Shown one piece after another: positions 16,044 through 25,671 of a DNA stretch of 64,000 nt. The notes beneath the pieces were generated by a model. The model was given only the letters and a program-made list of their open reading frames with translations, was not told where the DNA came from and did no database searches. Both the position numbers and the translations under genes were made by a program. This DNA comes from Dyella sp. C9 (lineage in GTDB: Bacteria > Pseudomonadota > Gammaproteobacteria > Xanthomonadales > Rhodanobacteraceae). The first letter of the stretch is position 1. Every line of letters begins with the position of its first letter. Where the stretch lies: NCBI RefSeq assembly GCF_003332825.1, contig NZ_QIRF01000005.1:1-64000 (forward strand), given 5' to 3'.

Positions 16044-17693
16044 TCAGTGCGCCGCCTCGCTTCCCGGATGGGACACGAAGCGCGGCGGCGTCGGCTCGCT
16101 GGCGAACTGCCAGGCGCTGAGGTAGGCCAGCTTCAGGATCTTGGCCATCTTGGGATAGTCGATCTTGTCGGCCGTGTCGCTGGGGTGGTGGTAGTCGGGA
16201 TGGAAGCCCGTGAACCACCAGAACGCCGGCACGTTGTGCAGCACGAACGGGAACTGGTCGGAGCGGAAGAACACGTTGAGCGCGTATTCGTGATCGAAGC
16301 GGTCGTCCAGCACCAGACCCACCTGCGCGTTCTGCTGCGCCACGGTGTGCTGGTAGTCGGGACTGTAGGCCGCACCGATCAGGTTGAGGCGATTGCTGGT
16401 ATCCGCCGGTACGTCGATCAGGCCATCGGTCTGCGGGCTGGGCTTCTCGTCGCGACCGATCATGTCGAAGTTGATCATCGCCCGCGTGGTATCCAGCGGA
16501 CGCAACGGATGAGCCGCCAGGTAGTAGGCGCCGAGCAGGCCACGCTCTTCCGCGGCGAACACAGCAAACAGGATCGAACGCTTGGGCTTGGCCGGGTTGG
16601 CCGCGAAGGCGCGCGCCAGCGTCACCACGCCCACCGTGCCTGAAGCGTTGTCGTCGGCACCGTGCCAGATCTTGCCGTCGCTCTCGCCGTCGTGATCGTG
16701 GTGCGCGCTGATGATCACCGTCTCGGGCGACAGCTTCGGATCGCTGCCTTCGACCAGGCCCACCACGTTCCAGGTGGTGGCTTCGCGACGCGAGCTGTTG
16801 TGCAGATGCAGGCTGATGGCGGTATCGGACAGGGCCATCGAATGCGTCTTCAGGTCCTTGTCGATCGCGCCCTGCAGGGCGGCTGGCGTCTGCCCGCTGC
16901 TGCCGAGCAGTTGGCTGGAGACGTCCGCGGAAATCACCATGCTGGGAATGTGCAGCGGACTGTCGGCCAGCGCCTGGGCGGGGATCGGGTTGGCCGCATG
17001 CTCGGCGTGGTGGCCGATGCGAGCGCGGATCTCCTGCGCCGAGGGATGGTTGTGCGAAGGCTCCGGCGCGACCAGCACCGCGACCGCGCCATGTTCCTGC
17101 GCGTTGAGCACCTTCACGTAGGTGGTGGCGTAGCGCGTGTTGCCGGTGCCGTTGAAGATCGAGGACGGATCCTTCTCCTGCGGCTCGTGGTCGAACACCA
17201 GCACCACCTTGCCCTTCACGTCGAGGCCGGCGTAATCGTCATAGCCGAGTTCCGGCGCGGTGATGCCGTAGCCGGCAAACACCACGGGTGCGGAGACGTC
17301 CTGGTCCTGCGGGAAGGCACCGGACACCTCGGGGTCCTTCCATTCCACGTCCTTGCCGCCGCGATGCAACGTGAGGCGCGTGGCTTGAGCATCCGGATGG
17401 AACTCGATCAGCGGCACCGCCTGCAGGTAGCTCGGACGACCCTGCGCATCGGTGGCCGCCGGCTTGAGGCCGGCCTTGGCGAACTCCGAGGCGATCCACT
17501 GCACAGCGACATCGTCGCCCGGCTGCAGCGACAGGCGACCCTGCAAGGCGTCGGAGGCGAGGAAGCCGATGTCGGCGCGCAGGTCCGTCTCGCGGATCTG
17601 CGCCAGGCCGGCCTGCTCGGAGGAAGGCACGGCAGCCATGGCGGCAGTGGACAGGGACGAGGCAAGCGCGAGGGTCAAGAACTTGCGGTGCAT
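16044..17693 (-). CDS. exported M28 zinc aminopeptidase with PA domain
   Basis: The 549-residue protein starts with a signal peptide ending AMAA. A protease-associated insert (around 130-250) precedes the di-zinc catalytic domain. All M28 metal ligands are present: SAHHDHDG, GADDNASG, AAEERGLLG (general base Glu and ligand), NFDMIGR and YHHPSDT. It removes N-terminal amino acids from peptides in the periplasm or outside the cell. GGGAG lies six bases before the start. An 18-bp palindrome sits 22 bases upstream of the ATG. Confidence 0.94.
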   Translation of the reverse strand: MHRKFLTLALASSLSTAAMAAVPSSEQAGLAQIRETDLRADIGFLASDALQGRLSLQPGDDVAVQWIASEFAKAGLKPAATDAQGRPSYLQAVPLIEFHPDAQATRLTLHRGGKDVEWKDPEVSGAFPQDQDVSAPVVFAGYGITAPELGYDDYAGLDVKGKVVLVFDHEPQEKDPSSIFNGTGNTRYATTYVKVLNAQEHGAVAVLVAPEPSHNHPSAQEIRARIGHHAEHAANPIPAQALADSPLHIPSMVISADVSSQLLGSSGQTPAALQGAIDKDLKTHSMALSDTAISLHLHNSSRREATTWNVVGLVEGSDPKLSPETVIISAHHDHDGESDGKIWHGADDNASGTVGVVTLARAFAANPAKPKRSILFAVFAAEERGLLGAYYLAAHPLRPLDTTRAMINFDMIGRDEKPSPQTDGLIDVPADTSNRLNLIGAAYSPDYQHTVAQQNAQVGLVLDDRFDHEYALNVFFRSDQFPFVLHNVPAFWWFTGFHPDYHHPSDTADKIDYPKMAKILKLAYLSAWQFASEPTPPRFVSHPGSEAAH

Positions 17694-17714
17694 GGAATCT
17701 CCCTTGGGGACGGA

Positions 17715-17732
17715 CTTCTGGACGTCCAGAAG
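17715..17732. promoter_or_regulatory. 18-bp perfect palindrome upstream of the M28 peptidase
   Basis: CTTCTGGACGTCCAGAAG is perfectly self-complementary with no spacer, as expected of an operator for a dimeric regulator. Its core TGGACGTCCA also occurs in the palindrome at 44424-44439. Confidence 0.55.
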
Positions 17733-17888
17733 CTGGGGAGGTCGAGCCTGCCACGTTGGCGCCGCCGGGGCAAACGCACTTGCCAGCGCGCCGCTTTCGC
17801 TGCAAGGTGCCCGCGCCGGCCCGGCTGGTGCCGATCACCGCTGTACCGAAGTTTGCACGACCACCCATCCGGTCAGGAGACAAGGTAT

Positions 17889-18701
17889 ATGGATCGTTCC
17901 CGTCCCGTCAGTCCGGCCCAGTTTGCGCTCGCGTTGAGCATGATCGCACTGGGCTGCCTCGGCTTTATCCACGGCGACGTCGCCCTGGTGTGGCAGCACA
18001 TACCGTTCGAGCAACTTCCGGGACAACGCCTGATCGCCTATGCCTGCGCCGCCATCGAGCTGGCTGCCGGCGTGGGCTTGCTGATCCGCGGCTGGGCCCG
18101 CCACGCTTCCGCCCTGCTACTGGTGTTCATGCTGCTATGGGCGCTGCTGCTCAAGTTGCCGCCCTTGCTTATCGTGCCGACGATGGAAGCGACGTGGCTG
18201 GGCCTGGGCGAGATCACCGTGATCCTCGCCGGCAGCTGGCTGCTGTTTGCCGCGTGCTGGCACGACACGCCGCGGTTTCGCCCCCTGCATGGCGCCGCTG
18301 CCGTGCGCTGCGCCCGCGTGCTGTTCGCACTGTCGCTGCCCACCATCGGTCTCGCCCATTTCATCTACGGCCAACAGACCGCCTCACTCGTGCCGGCGTG
18401 GCTTCACTGGCCTCTGGGCTGGGCCTATCTCACCGGCGCCGGCAGCATCGCCGCCTGCCTGGGCGTGCTGCTTGGCATCTGGCCGCGGCTGGCCGCAATG
18501 CTCGAGGCGCTCATGCTTGGCGTCATCACCGTACTGGTTTGGATGCCCGCGATTGTCGCGACCCCGTCGGATCGCACGGCCTGGACCGCACTGGTAATTT
18601 CCGCCGCCATCGCCAGCGGAGCGTGGCTGGTGGCCGAATCGTATCGCGATCGCGCATGGCTGGCGGTGGGGCGCATTCCCGCCGCAGCGGTGGCCGGCTG
18701 A
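17889..18701 (+). CDS. DoxX-like integral membrane protein
   Basis: The 270-residue protein has about eight hydrophobic segments arranged as two similar halves; LIAYACAAIELAAGVGLLIRG in the first half and LGWAYLTGAGSIAACLGVLLG in the second resemble the DoxX family signature (given as family resemblance, not proof). AGGAGA stands upstream of ATG 17889. It is divergent from the M28 peptidase. Function is unknown; DoxX-like proteins take part in quinone-linked or detoxification reactions in some bacteria. Confidence 0.7.
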   Translation: MDRSRPVSPAQFALALSMIALGCLGFIHGDVALVWQHIPFEQLPGQRLIAYACAAIELAAGVGLLIRGWARHASALLLVFMLLWALLLKLPPLLIVPTMEATWLGLGEITVILAGSWLLFAACWHDTPRFRPLHGAAAVRCARVLFALSLPTIGLAHFIYGQQTASLVPAWLHWPLGWAYLTGAGSIAACLGVLLGIWPRLAAMLEALMLGVITVLVWMPAIVATPSDRTAWTALVISAAIASGAWLVAESYRDRAWLAVGRIPAAAVAG

Positions 18702-18731
18702 CAGACGCTTCGAATGGCCGCCGCCAACGCA

Positions 18732-18758
18732 GAAGGGCCCCCCCAAGGGCGGCCCTTC
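18732..18758. terminator. hairpin between convergent membrane protein and S9 peptidase genes
   Basis: GAAGGGCC (18732-18739) pairs with GGCCCTTC (18751-18758). Neither side has a clear T-run, so it may be a weak bidirectional terminator or simply an mRNA 3' hairpin. Confidence 0.5.
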
Positions 18759-18782
18759 CGTATCATCGCCCCACTGATCGCC

Positions 18783-20810
18783 TCACTGCCCTAGCGCCTG
18801 CGACAAGCCCGGCACGAATTCCTGACCATGCGGAACCTTGGCCGTGGACGCCTTCAGCGCATCGCCGATCGGTTCGACGCGACCACCCAGGCACTTGCCC
18901 AGGAACTGCTCGGCCACCGCGTTGAAGGCGATGTTGTTCTCCGGACGCGCAAAGCCATGCCCCTCGTCGGGGAACAGCACATAGGTGACCGGGATCTTCT
19001 TGGCGTCCATGGCCTTGACGATCTGGTCCGACTCAGCCTGGTTCACGCGCGGGTCGTTGGCACCCTGCCCGATCAGCAACGGCCGCTGGATCGCATCGGC
19101 CTTGAACAGCGGCGAGCGGTCATGCAGCAATTGCTGGCCGGCCGGCGTGGTCGGATCACCCACGCGCTTGTAGAACTGCTGCTTGAACGCCTCCCAGTAC
19201 GGCGGGATGGTCTTGAACAGCGTGTTGAGGTTGGACGGCCCCACGATGTCCACGCCGCAGGCAAAGGTGCCGGGCGTGAAGGTCATGCCGACCAGCGTGG
19301 CGTAGCCACCGTATGAGCCGCCCATGATGGCGACCTTGTCCGGCTCGGTGATGTGGTTCTTCACCGCCCACTGCACGGCATCGATCAGGTCGTCGTGCAT
19401 CTTGCCAGCCCACTGCAGGTCGCCGGCGGCGATGTACTTCTTGCCGAAGCCGGTGGAGCCGCGGTAGTTCACCGACAGCACGGCGTAGCCGCGATTGGCC
19501 AGCCACTGGTGGTAACTGTTGTAGCCGTAGTCGTCGCGCGCCCAGGGACCGCCGTGCACGAACAGCACCATCGGCAACGGCTGGTCGGGGCGTCCGGGGT
19601 GCGTCTTGTCGCTGCCGGCCGGCAAGGTGAGATAGGACACCTCGACCAGGCCATCACGGGTGTGGATCTCCTCCGGATACATCGGCGACAGCGTCACCTT
19701 CTCCAGTTCCGGCCGGTTGACGAACAGCTTGCTCAGCTTCTTCGCCTTGCGGTCGTACAGGTAGGTGGAGGCCGGCTCGCTGACCGGGTCCACCGTCACC
19801 GTCCACAGGTCGTCCGCGTCGGTGCGTGAACTCACGTCGATGTTGCCCTTGAGCTGCGACTGCAGGAAATCCAGGTCGCCCTTCACGGCCGGATCGATCA
19901 CGTGCCACTCGCGCTTGAGGTACTGCGCCGCCCAGGCCTGGATGCGCCCCGTCTGCGGATCGGTCAGCACGCCGTCGATATCGGCCTTCGGATTCTGGGC
20001 CAGCACGGTGGTCTTGCCGCTGGCCACGTCCTGCGCCAGCAGCGCCGTGGTGTCGCGACCGCGCGAATCGAGCCAGTACAGCGTCTTGCCGTCGACGGTG
20101 AAGCCCGCCGGCGACGTGGTGAGCGAGTCTTCCAGCCCCGTGCTGCCGAACGGCTTGTCGTCCACCTTGCCGTTCTCGAAACGATAGAAGTCCGAGCCAC
20201 CATCGGGCCGCGACTTCAGCGCAAGGCGAAGATCGAGGTTGTCGTCGGCCAGGAAGCCTGCGTAGTCGCCCTTGTTCTCGTAGACCTCGGTGAGCTTGCC
20301 GTCCTTGAGGTTGAGGCTGTAGACATCGTGCCAGCGTGGATCGCGGTTGTTCACCCCGATCAGGATGCGGTCCTTGATATGCACGCTGCTGCCGATCAGC
20401 TGCACGCGGGTCTTCTGGAACGGCGTCAGCGCCTGCGACTTGCCGCCGTTGAGATCCACCTTGTACAGCAGGAAATTCTCGTCGCCGCCCTTGTCGTTGA
20501 TGTACAGGACAGAGGACGAATCCGGTGCCCAGAAGTAACTGCGGATGGGGCGCGTCTTCTCGTCGGTCAGCACGCGTGCCTTGGACAGGTCACCCACCGG
20601 CGCCACCCAGACATTCAACACGCCATTACTCGGCGCGATCCAGCCCAGCCACTTGCCATCGGGACTCAGGCGTCCCGCCACCCGGCTGGGATTGCCGAAC
20701 AGCGCACTGCGATCGATCAACGGGACCTTCGTTGCAACGGACGTATCAGCCCAGGCCTGGGCGGCCAGGCAGGAAGCGGCGACGGCCGCGGCCAGCAAAA
20801 GCTTGCGCAT
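18783..20810 (-). CDS. exported S9 family prolyl oligopeptidase-type peptidase
   Basis: This 675-residue protein has a signal peptide (to about AWA, residue 21), a beta-propeller region (about 30-400) and a C-terminal alpha/beta-hydrolase domain. The catalytic triad is visible as GGSYGG (Ser), GANDPRV (Asp) and DEGHGF (His). It acts as a dipeptidyl- or acylaminoacyl-peptidase on short peptides, probably in the periplasm. AGGAGA seven bases before ATG 20810 supports the start. It is a common type in Xanthomonadales secretomes. Confidence 0.94.
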   Translation of the reverse strand: MRKLLLAAAVAASCLAAQAWADTSVATKVPLIDRSALFGNPSRVAGRLSPDGKWLGWIAPSNGVLNVWVAPVGDLSKARVLTDEKTRPIRSYFWAPDSSSVLYINDKGGDENFLLYKVDLNGGKSQALTPFQKTRVQLIGSSVHIKDRILIGVNNRDPRWHDVYSLNLKDGKLTEVYENKGDYAGFLADDNLDLRLALKSRPDGGSDFYRFENGKVDDKPFGSTGLEDSLTTSPAGFTVDGKTLYWLDSRGRDTTALLAQDVASGKTTVLAQNPKADIDGVLTDPQTGRIQAWAAQYLKREWHVIDPAVKGDLDFLQSQLKGNIDVSSRTDADDLWTVTVDPVSEPASTYLYDRKAKKLSKLFVNRPELEKVTLSPMYPEEIHTRDGLVEVSYLTLPAGSDKTHPGRPDQPLPMVLFVHGGPWARDDYGYNSYHQWLANRGYAVLSVNYRGSTGFGKKYIAAGDLQWAGKMHDDLIDAVQWAVKNHITEPDKVAIMGGSYGGYATLVGMTFTPGTFACGVDIVGPSNLNTLFKTIPPYWEAFKQQFYKRVGDPTTPAGQQLLHDRSPLFKADAIQRPLLIGQGANDPRVNQAESDQIVKAMDAKKIPVTYVLFPDEGHGFARPENNIAFNAVAEQFLGKCLGGRVEPIGDALKASTAKVPHGQEFVPGLSQALGQ

Positions 20811-20914
20811 GCATGATCTCCTTGACGTGCGTGGGGACGAATCACTCCTTCGGATACGGCATCAGCTTCTTCAACAACGACATCGGCGCCATGCAACCAG
20901 GCAGCGCCATGGCG

Positions 20915-22048
20915 TCAAGCCAGCATGCGATCGCAGATGGCCTGGTACAGCAGGGGCAACTTCTCCAGGTCCGCCACCGCCACGCATTCATCCACCTTGT
21001 GGATGGTGGCGTTGACCGGCCCCAGCTCCACCACGTCGGCACCCAGCGGCGCAATGAAGCGACCATCGGAGGTACCGCCGCCGGTGCTTTCCTCCGGCGT
21101 GATCCCGCACAGGTCGCGGCAGACCGAGACGACGGCCTCGCGCAGCGCACCGCTCGGCGACGTGAGGAAAGGCTCGCCTGACAACGACCACACGATGTCC
21201 CAGTCGAGCCCATGGCGATCGAGGATGGCCTCGGCGCGCTGGCGCAGGCTCGCGGCGGTGCTGGCCGTGCTGTAGCGGAAATTGATCAGCGCGGTCAGCG
21301 CGCCGGGGATCACGTTGTTGGCGCCGGTACCCGCGTTGAGGTTGGACACCTGGAACGAGGTCGGCGGAAAATCGAGGTTGCCCTCGTCCCAGCGTTCGGC
21401 CGCCAGCTCCGCCAGCGCGGGCGCGAAGGCATGGATGGGGTTCTTGGCCTTCTCGGGATAGGCCACATGGCCCTGCACGCCGCGCACGGTGAGCGTGCCC
21501 GACAGCGAACCGCGACGGCCCACGCGGATAAGATCGCCCAGGCGCTCCTTCGACGAAGGCTCGCCCACCACGCACCAGTCGATGCGCTCGCCGATGGCGC
21601 GGAAATGCTCCGCAACGCGGCGCACGCCGTCGAGGTTGTCCGGACCCTCCTCGTCACTGGTCAGCAGCAGTCCGACGCGACCGCGATGGTCCGGATGGGC
21701 CCTGACAAACGCCTCGAGCGCCACCACCATGGCGGCCACCGACCCCTTCATGTCGGCCGTACCGCGGCCGTATAGATGGCCATGTCGCACCACCGGCTCG
21801 AAGGGGTCGCTTTGCCAGCTCTCCAGCGGACCGGTGGGCACCACATCCGTATGCCCCAGGAACACCAGCAGCGGCCCACCCTGCCCATGCGTGGCCCACA
21901 GGTTCTCCACCTCGCCAAAGCGCAGCTGCTCCACCGCAAACCCGACGGCCTCGAGCCGACCGGCAATCAAGGCCTGGCAGCCCGCGTCGTCCGGGGTTGT
22001 GGAACGCCGCCGGATCAAATCACAGGTGAGTTCGAAAACGGTAGACAT
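20915..22048 (-). CDS. dapE: succinyl-diaminopimelate desuccinylase
   Basis: DapE hydrolyses N-succinyl-LL-2,6-diaminopimelate in the lysine/peptidoglycan branch. The 377-residue product has the M20 di-zinc motifs: [35 protein letters not shown] (general base) and the late [11 protein letters not shown]. An internal dimerisation lid holds [25 protein letters not shown] precedes ATG 22048. It is last in the minus-strand run from dapD; two unrelated membrane protein genes separate it from the ArsC-like gene that directly adjoins dapE in E. coli. Confidence 0.95.
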   Translation of the reverse strand: MSTVFELTCDLIRRRSTTPDDAGCQALIAGRLEAVGFAVEQLRFGEVENLWATHGQGGPLLVFLGHTDVVPTGPLESWQSDPFEPVVRHGHLYGRGTADMKGSVAAMVVALEAFVRAHPDHRGRVGLLLTSDEEGPDNLDGVRRVAEHFRAIGERIDWCVVGEPSSKERLGDLIRVGRRGSLSGTLTVRGVQGHVAYPEKAKNPIHAFAPALAELAAERWDEGNLDFPPTSFQVSNLNAGTGANNVIPGALTALINFRYSTASTAASLRQRAEAILDRHGLDWDIVWSLSGEPFLTSPSGALREAVVSVCRDLCGITPEESTGGGTSDGRFIAPLGADVVELGPVNATIHKVDECVAVADLEKLPLLYQAICDRMLA

Positions 22049-22095
22049 GGGAATCCTCACAAATTGACTTGTGCCTGCGCCCGGACACGGCGCCT

Positions 22096-23160
22096 TCAAC
22101 CCACCAGCGCCGTGCCCAGCACGTGGCCCACCAGATAGGTGACCCCGGCGGCGGCCACGGTGATGGCCAGCTGGCGCGCGATCGAGAACAACATGCTGCG
22201 CCCGGTGAACAGCGCCGTGCCCATGCCGATCAGCACCAGTCCCACGATGGTGGAAAGAATGCTGGTCATGAACGCGTCATGCCCCTTGAACAGCAGGTAG
22301 GGCACCACCGGAAATGCCGCGCCTGCCGCAAAGAGGCAGAACGACGAAATGGCCGCACCGTAGGCCGAACCGCCCAGTTCCTCCGGGTCGATGCCCAGGT
22401 CCTCGCGCACCAGCGTATCGAGCGCGGTGCGGGGGCGCTCGGAAATCTGTTCGGCCAGTGCCTCGGCAGTCCCCGGCGCCATGCCCTTCTCGCGATAGAT
22501 GCCGGCCAGGCTCTGTGTGCCGTCCTCGGGCGCCACGGCCAGGCGCTCCGCGCGCGCCGCGATCTGTGCCTGGTAGAACTCGCGCGAGCTGTTCACCGAC
22601 AACCACTCGCCCAGCGCCATCGAGCACGCGCCCGCCACCAGCCCGGCAAAACCGGCCAGCAGGATGGCGTGGTCACCGGTGGCGGCACCGGCCATGCCCA
22701 TCACCAGGCTGCCGTTGGATACGAGGCCGTCGTTGGCCCCAAGCACCGCGGCGCGCAGGGTATTGCCGCTTTGCGTGCGGTGGCGTCCGCTGCGCGTGGT
22801 GGGCGCATGCGGTTCGAGGAAATGATCGCGGTGTCCGCTGCGATCCACCGGCGTGGGCAGATGGTCGGCATGCTCCAGCCGCACCACCGTCGGCATCACG
22901 AACTCGGTGCCAAAACGACGGGCGAACCAGGTCAGCACGCGAACACGGGTACCGGTGCGCACGGGCGGTACCGCCGCGCCCAGCTGGGTGAGCCGCTCCT
23001 CCCAGAACGCCGCATTGGCACGCTCACCATCGGCGATGCGCCGGTAGGCGCGACTCAGCCGTGCATCGGCGGCAAGCGCGGCCAGGTTGTCGTACAGCGC
23101 TGCGTTGTCGCGCTCGATGCGCAGGTTGCCGCGGTACCGGCGTATGCGTCGGTCCGTCAT
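22096..23160 (-). CDS. ferritin-like/VIT1 (CCC1) metal transporter, MbfA-like
   Basis: The 354-residue protein joins an N-terminal helical ferritin-like segment (about residues 10-60, with [12 protein letters not shown] and [15 protein letters not shown]) to a VIT1/CCC1 membrane domain ([19 protein letters not shown] and [13 protein letters not shown], then hydrophobic helices near the end). Er-VIT1 proteins such as MbfA export Fe(II) or Mn(II). A strong GGAGG four bases before ATG 23160 fixes the start over an upstream ATG at 23184. It lies 17 bases after the DUF2165 gene in the dapD-dapE run, an unusual place for an iron exporter. Confidence 0.82.
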   Translation of the reverse strand: MTDRRIRRYRGNLRIERDNAALYDNLAALAADARLSRAYRRIADGERANAAFWEERLTQLGAAVPPVRTGTRVRVLTWFARRFGTEFVMPTVVRLEHADHLPTPVDRSGHRDHFLEPHAPTTRSGRHRTQSGNTLRAAVLGANDGLVSNGSLVMGMAGAATGDHAILLAGFAGLVAGACSMALGEWLSVNSSREFYQAQIAARAERLAVAPEDGTQSLAGIYREKGMAPGTAEALAEQISERPRTALDTLVREDLGIDPEELGGSAYGAAISSFCLFAAGAAFPVVPYLLFKGHDAFMTSILSTIVGLVLIGMGTALFTGRSMLFSIARQLAITVAAAGVTYLVGHVLGTALVG

Positions 23161-23176
23161 GTCGCCTCCGGATGCA

Positions 23177-23674
23177 TCATTCATCCAGCTCGCCCTCGCG
23201 CTGGCCCAGGCAGACCAGCGCGACGAGCAACACCACTACGAAACGGAATGCGCTTTCCAGGCCATTCCACTGGGTGGACATCCACATGCCGAACCACTCC
23301 CCGCCGATGGCGATGAAGCCGCCCAGCCACAGCATCAGTCCGACGGTCAGGCCCAGCACGCTCATGCGCTTGGCGCGATGGAACGCGGCACCGCTGCCCG
23401 CACGCGCCCGCCACAGGCGCCACGCACCCAGCCAGCACAGCAGCGCCGCCAGCGTTTCCGTGGCGATGATCAGCGCATAGGCCACGTGCTGCAGCCATGG
23501 CGAGCTGATGGCACGGTAATGGATGCCGGCACCCGGGAAGATCGTGTCCATGGCCAGCACGTGCTGCACGAACGGCCAGTTGCTGCCGTAGTCGGTGAGG
23601 TTGCCGAAGGCCACCAGGGAAACCCACAACGCGATGGCCGCCATCAGCAGGATCCGTGACAGACGCATCAGCAT
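23177..23674 (-). CDS. DUF2165 family small membrane protein
   Basis: The 165-residue product has four hydrophobic segments and the family features ALWVSLVAFGNLTDYGSN near the start and GEWFGMWMSTQWNGLESAFR near the end. Function is unknown. ATG 23674 follows a GAGG and begins 13 bases after the ArsC-like stop, so it belongs to the same transcript. ATG 23668 is a possible alternative start. Confidence 0.82.
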   Translation of the reverse strand: MLMRLSRILLMAAIALWVSLVAFGNLTDYGSNWPFVQHVLAMDTIFPGAGIHYRAISSPWLQHVAYALIIATETLAALLCWLGAWRLWRARAGSGAAFHRAKRMSVLGLTVGLMLWLGGFIAIGGEWFGMWMSTQWNGLESAFRFVVVLLVALVCLGQREGELDE

Positions 23675-23687
23675 GGCGTGTGCGGCC

Positions 23688-24044
23688 TCAGCGCCCGAAC
23701 AACTTCTTGAAACCGTTGTCGGTGAAGCCGACGCTGACCGAGCCATCCTCCTTGAGCACCACCGGGCGACGTACCAGCGCGGGATACTCCTTCAGCAACA
23801 GCGTCCACTCCGGGTCGCTGCCGGGGTTCTTGCGCTGCGGAAGCAGGTTGCGCCAGGTGGTGGACGACTTGTTGACCAGCTTCTCCCAGCCACCCAGCTG
23901 CTGTGCCCACTCCTTCAGCGTGGTTGCCGGCACCGGGTTGGCGCGGTAATCCACGAAGCCGTACGGCACGTCGAAACGGTCCAGCCAGTTGCGCGCCTTG
24001 CGGCAGGTATCGCAGGTGGTGAGGCCGTACAGGGTAAGGCTCAT
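23688..24044 (-). CDS. ArsC/Spx-family reductase (YffB-like)
   Basis: The 118-residue thioredoxin-fold protein has Cys11-x-x-Cys14 ([14 protein letters not shown]), then FVDYRANP and [14 protein letters not shown], as in YffB/ArsC-type proteins. True arsenate reductase activity is not certain for this subgroup, which may use glutathione. ATG 24044 overlaps the dapD stop as ATGA. The pairing of a yffB-like gene with dap genes is also seen in E. coli (yffB-dapE). Confidence 0.88.
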   Translation of the reverse strand: MSLTLYGLTTCDTCRKARNWLDRFDVPYGFVDYRANPVPATTLKEWAQQLGGWEKLVNKSSTTWRNLLPQRKNPGSDPEWTLLLKEYPALVRRPVVLKEDGSVSVGFTDNGFKKLFGR

Positions 24045-24868
24045 TCGGCGCTCCGCAACAGCTCGTTGATGCCGGTCTTGCTGCGCGTCTTCTCGTCCAC
24101 CTGCTTGACGATGATGGCTGCGTACAAGCTGTGCGTGCCGTCCTTCGACGGAAGGCTGCCAGCCACCACCACGCTGCCCGCCGGCACGCGGCCGTAGCTG
24201 ACTTCGCCGGGCGCGCGGTTGTAGATGCGGGTGGACTGGCCCAGGAACACGCCCATGCCGATCACGCTGCCCTTCTCCACGATCCCGCCCTCGACCACTT
24301 CCGAGCGCGCGCCGATGAAGCAGTTGTCCTCGATGATGGTGGGATTGGCCTGCAACGGCTCCAGCACGCCGCCAATGCCCACGCCGCCGGACAGGTGCAC
24401 GTTCGCGCCGATCTGCGCGCACGAGCCCACCGTGGCCCAGGTATCGACCATGGTGCCCTGTCCCACGTAGGCGCCAATGTTCACGTAGCTGGGCATCAGC
24501 ACGGCATCCTTCGCCACGTAGGCGCCGCGGCGCACCAGCGCACCCGGCACCACGCGGGCGCCAAGCCCCTGCAGTTCGGCATCGTTGCCATGGGCGAAGC
24601 GCAGCGGCACCTTGTCGAAAGCCAGCGCCGGGCCACCATCCACCACGCGGTTGCCGTTGAGGCGGAAATACAGCAGCACCGCCTTCTTGATCCACTGGTT
24701 CACCGTCCAGCCGCCCTTGCCGTCCGGCTCGGCCACGCGGCGCTCGCCGCTCTCCAGCAGGCCGATCACCTGCTCCACGGCGGGGCGCAGATGGGTCTCG
24801 ATCTCACCCTGGGTGAGGTCGTTGCGGCGCTCGAAGGCGTCTTCGATCAGGGTTTCGATGTTCTGCAT
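24041..24868 (-). CDS. dapD: 2,3,4,5-tetrahydropyridine-2,6-dicarboxylate N-succinyltransferase
   Basis: DapD succinylates tetrahydrodipicolinate in the lysine/meso-DAP pathway. The 275 residues match the E. coli enzyme in length. An N-terminal helical part ([15 protein letters not shown]) is followed by a left-handed beta-helix of hexapeptides (about residues 110-240: [38 protein letters not shown]). I start it at ATG 24868 by homology; ATG 24892 is in frame but lacks a ribosome site. It heads the run to dapE. dapD beside glnD and map is also the order in E. coli. Confidence 0.95.
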   Translation of the reverse strand: MQNIETLIEDAFERRNDLTQGEIETHLRPAVEQVIGLLESGERRVAEPDGKGGWTVNQWIKKAVLLYFRLNGNRVVDGGPALAFDKVPLRFAHGNDAELQGLGARVVPGALVRRGAYVAKDAVLMPSYVNIGAYVGQGTMVDTWATVGSCAQIGANVHLSGGVGIGGVLEPLQANPTIIEDNCFIGARSEVVEGGIVEKGSVIGMGVFLGQSTRIYNRAPGEVSYGRVPAGSVVVAGSLPSKDGTHSLYAAIIVKQVDEKTRSKTGINELLRSAE

Positions 24869-24954
24869 GGCATTCACTGCGATAGGGATCATGGGAGCGC
24901 AGCGGCGAAAGGCCTGCCACGCGAAGGGACGCCTGATTCTGACAAGATTCGCGC

Positions 24955-24979
24955 GCGCCCGCGAGTCGGACGGGCGCGG
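24955..24979 (-). terminator. GC-rich hairpin between yfaZ-like gene and dapD
   Basis: CGCGCCCG at 24955-24962 pairs with CGGGCGCG at 24972-24979. On the minus strand it lies after the YfaZ-like gene. There is no T-run, so it is a weak terminator candidate. Confidence 0.4.
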
Positions 24980-25012
24980 GCTGCCGCCAGGCGGCGCCCG
25001 CCCCGATGCCGC

Positions 25013-25564
25013 TTACAGGCCTACGTTGATGCCGAACATCGGGCCCTTGTAGAGGTCATGGCTGCCGGCGCCGTCGAATTCGGTGCGCATGTGGCGGTAG
25101 CCGCCGAACACCGAGACGCTGCGGCCGAGGCGCACGCGCAGCTGCGCGGCGTAGTCGTAGCCATGCCCCATGTCGCCGTTGGTCAGCGCGCTGGGCGTGT
25201 AGAAGCCGTAGCCACCAATGGACAACCAGCGGATACCGGTGGGCACGTCCACCGAACCGCCCAGCCCCACCCCGCCGCCCGAGGCGTAACGCGCATCCTG
25301 GTACTGGTAGCGCGCGCCGATCTCCCAGTGGATGTCACGCGAGGCAGGCACCACCATCAACGCGGCGGAGTAGATGTCCGCGTCGCCACGACGGTCGTCG
25401 GTCTTGAGGTAGCCCAGGTCCGCGCGCAGGCCCGTGGTAAGCGGCACGCCAAAATCGATGCCCACCGAGCCATCACCGCCTGATGCGGTAACCGAGGTGG
25501 CGAAAACGGGGGCACAGGAGAGCAGGCCCGCCAGCAGGGCGAGCGAGAGCTTGCAGTTCTTCAT
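25013..25564 (-). CDS. YfaZ-like outer membrane beta-barrel protein
   Basis: The 183-residue protein has a signal peptide (cleavage near VFA-T, residue 22) and alternating amphipathic strands (LRADLGYLKTDD, WEIGARYQYQ, SIGGYGFYTPSA, VSVFGGYRHMRTEF). The length and pattern fit the YfaZ family of small outer-membrane barrels, whose function is not known. It sits between glnD and dapD and has its own promoter. Confidence 0.75.
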   Translation of the reverse strand: MKNCKLSLALLAGLLSCAPVFATSVTASGGDGSVGIDFGVPLTTGLRADLGYLKTDDRRGDADIYSAALMVVPASRDIHWEIGARYQYQDARYASGGGVGLGGSVDVPTGIRWLSIGGYGFYTPSALTNGDMGHGYDYAAQLRVRLGRSVSVFGGYRHMRTEFDGAGSHDLYKGPMFGINVGL

Positions 25565-25632
25565 ACAGCCAATGGTTCCTATGAAACGATGCGGGCCCGC
25601 GACGATGGGGATGTATTCATCGCGGGACGGGC

Positions 25633-25661
25633 ATTAGAACCGCTGCATGCACGACTGCCAA
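25633..25661 (-). promoter_or_regulatory. sigma70-type promoter of the YfaZ-like gene
   Basis: Read on the minus strand, TTGGCA (25661-25656) and TCTAAT (25638-25633) are separated by 17 bases. This lies just past the glnD stop codon, so the gene can be expressed apart from glnD. Confidence 0.6.
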
Positions 25662-25671
25662 GTTATTGCGG

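Noticed and set aside
16662..17888. Upstream extension of the DoxX-like gene across the M28 peptidase
   Set aside because: The extension is antisense to the M28 gene. The proper start with AGGAGA lies at 17889.
20842..20914. Short minus-strand frame ending MSLLKKLMPYPKE between the S9 peptidase and dapE
   Set aside because: It is only a tail of a frame antisense to nothing but continuing from dapE in another phase; there is no ribosome site to support a micro-gene.
25596..25626. CCCGCGA/TCGCGGG hairpin between glnD and the YfaZ-like gene
   Set aside because: The arms are only seven bases with a long loop and no T-run, so I did not list it as a terminator.
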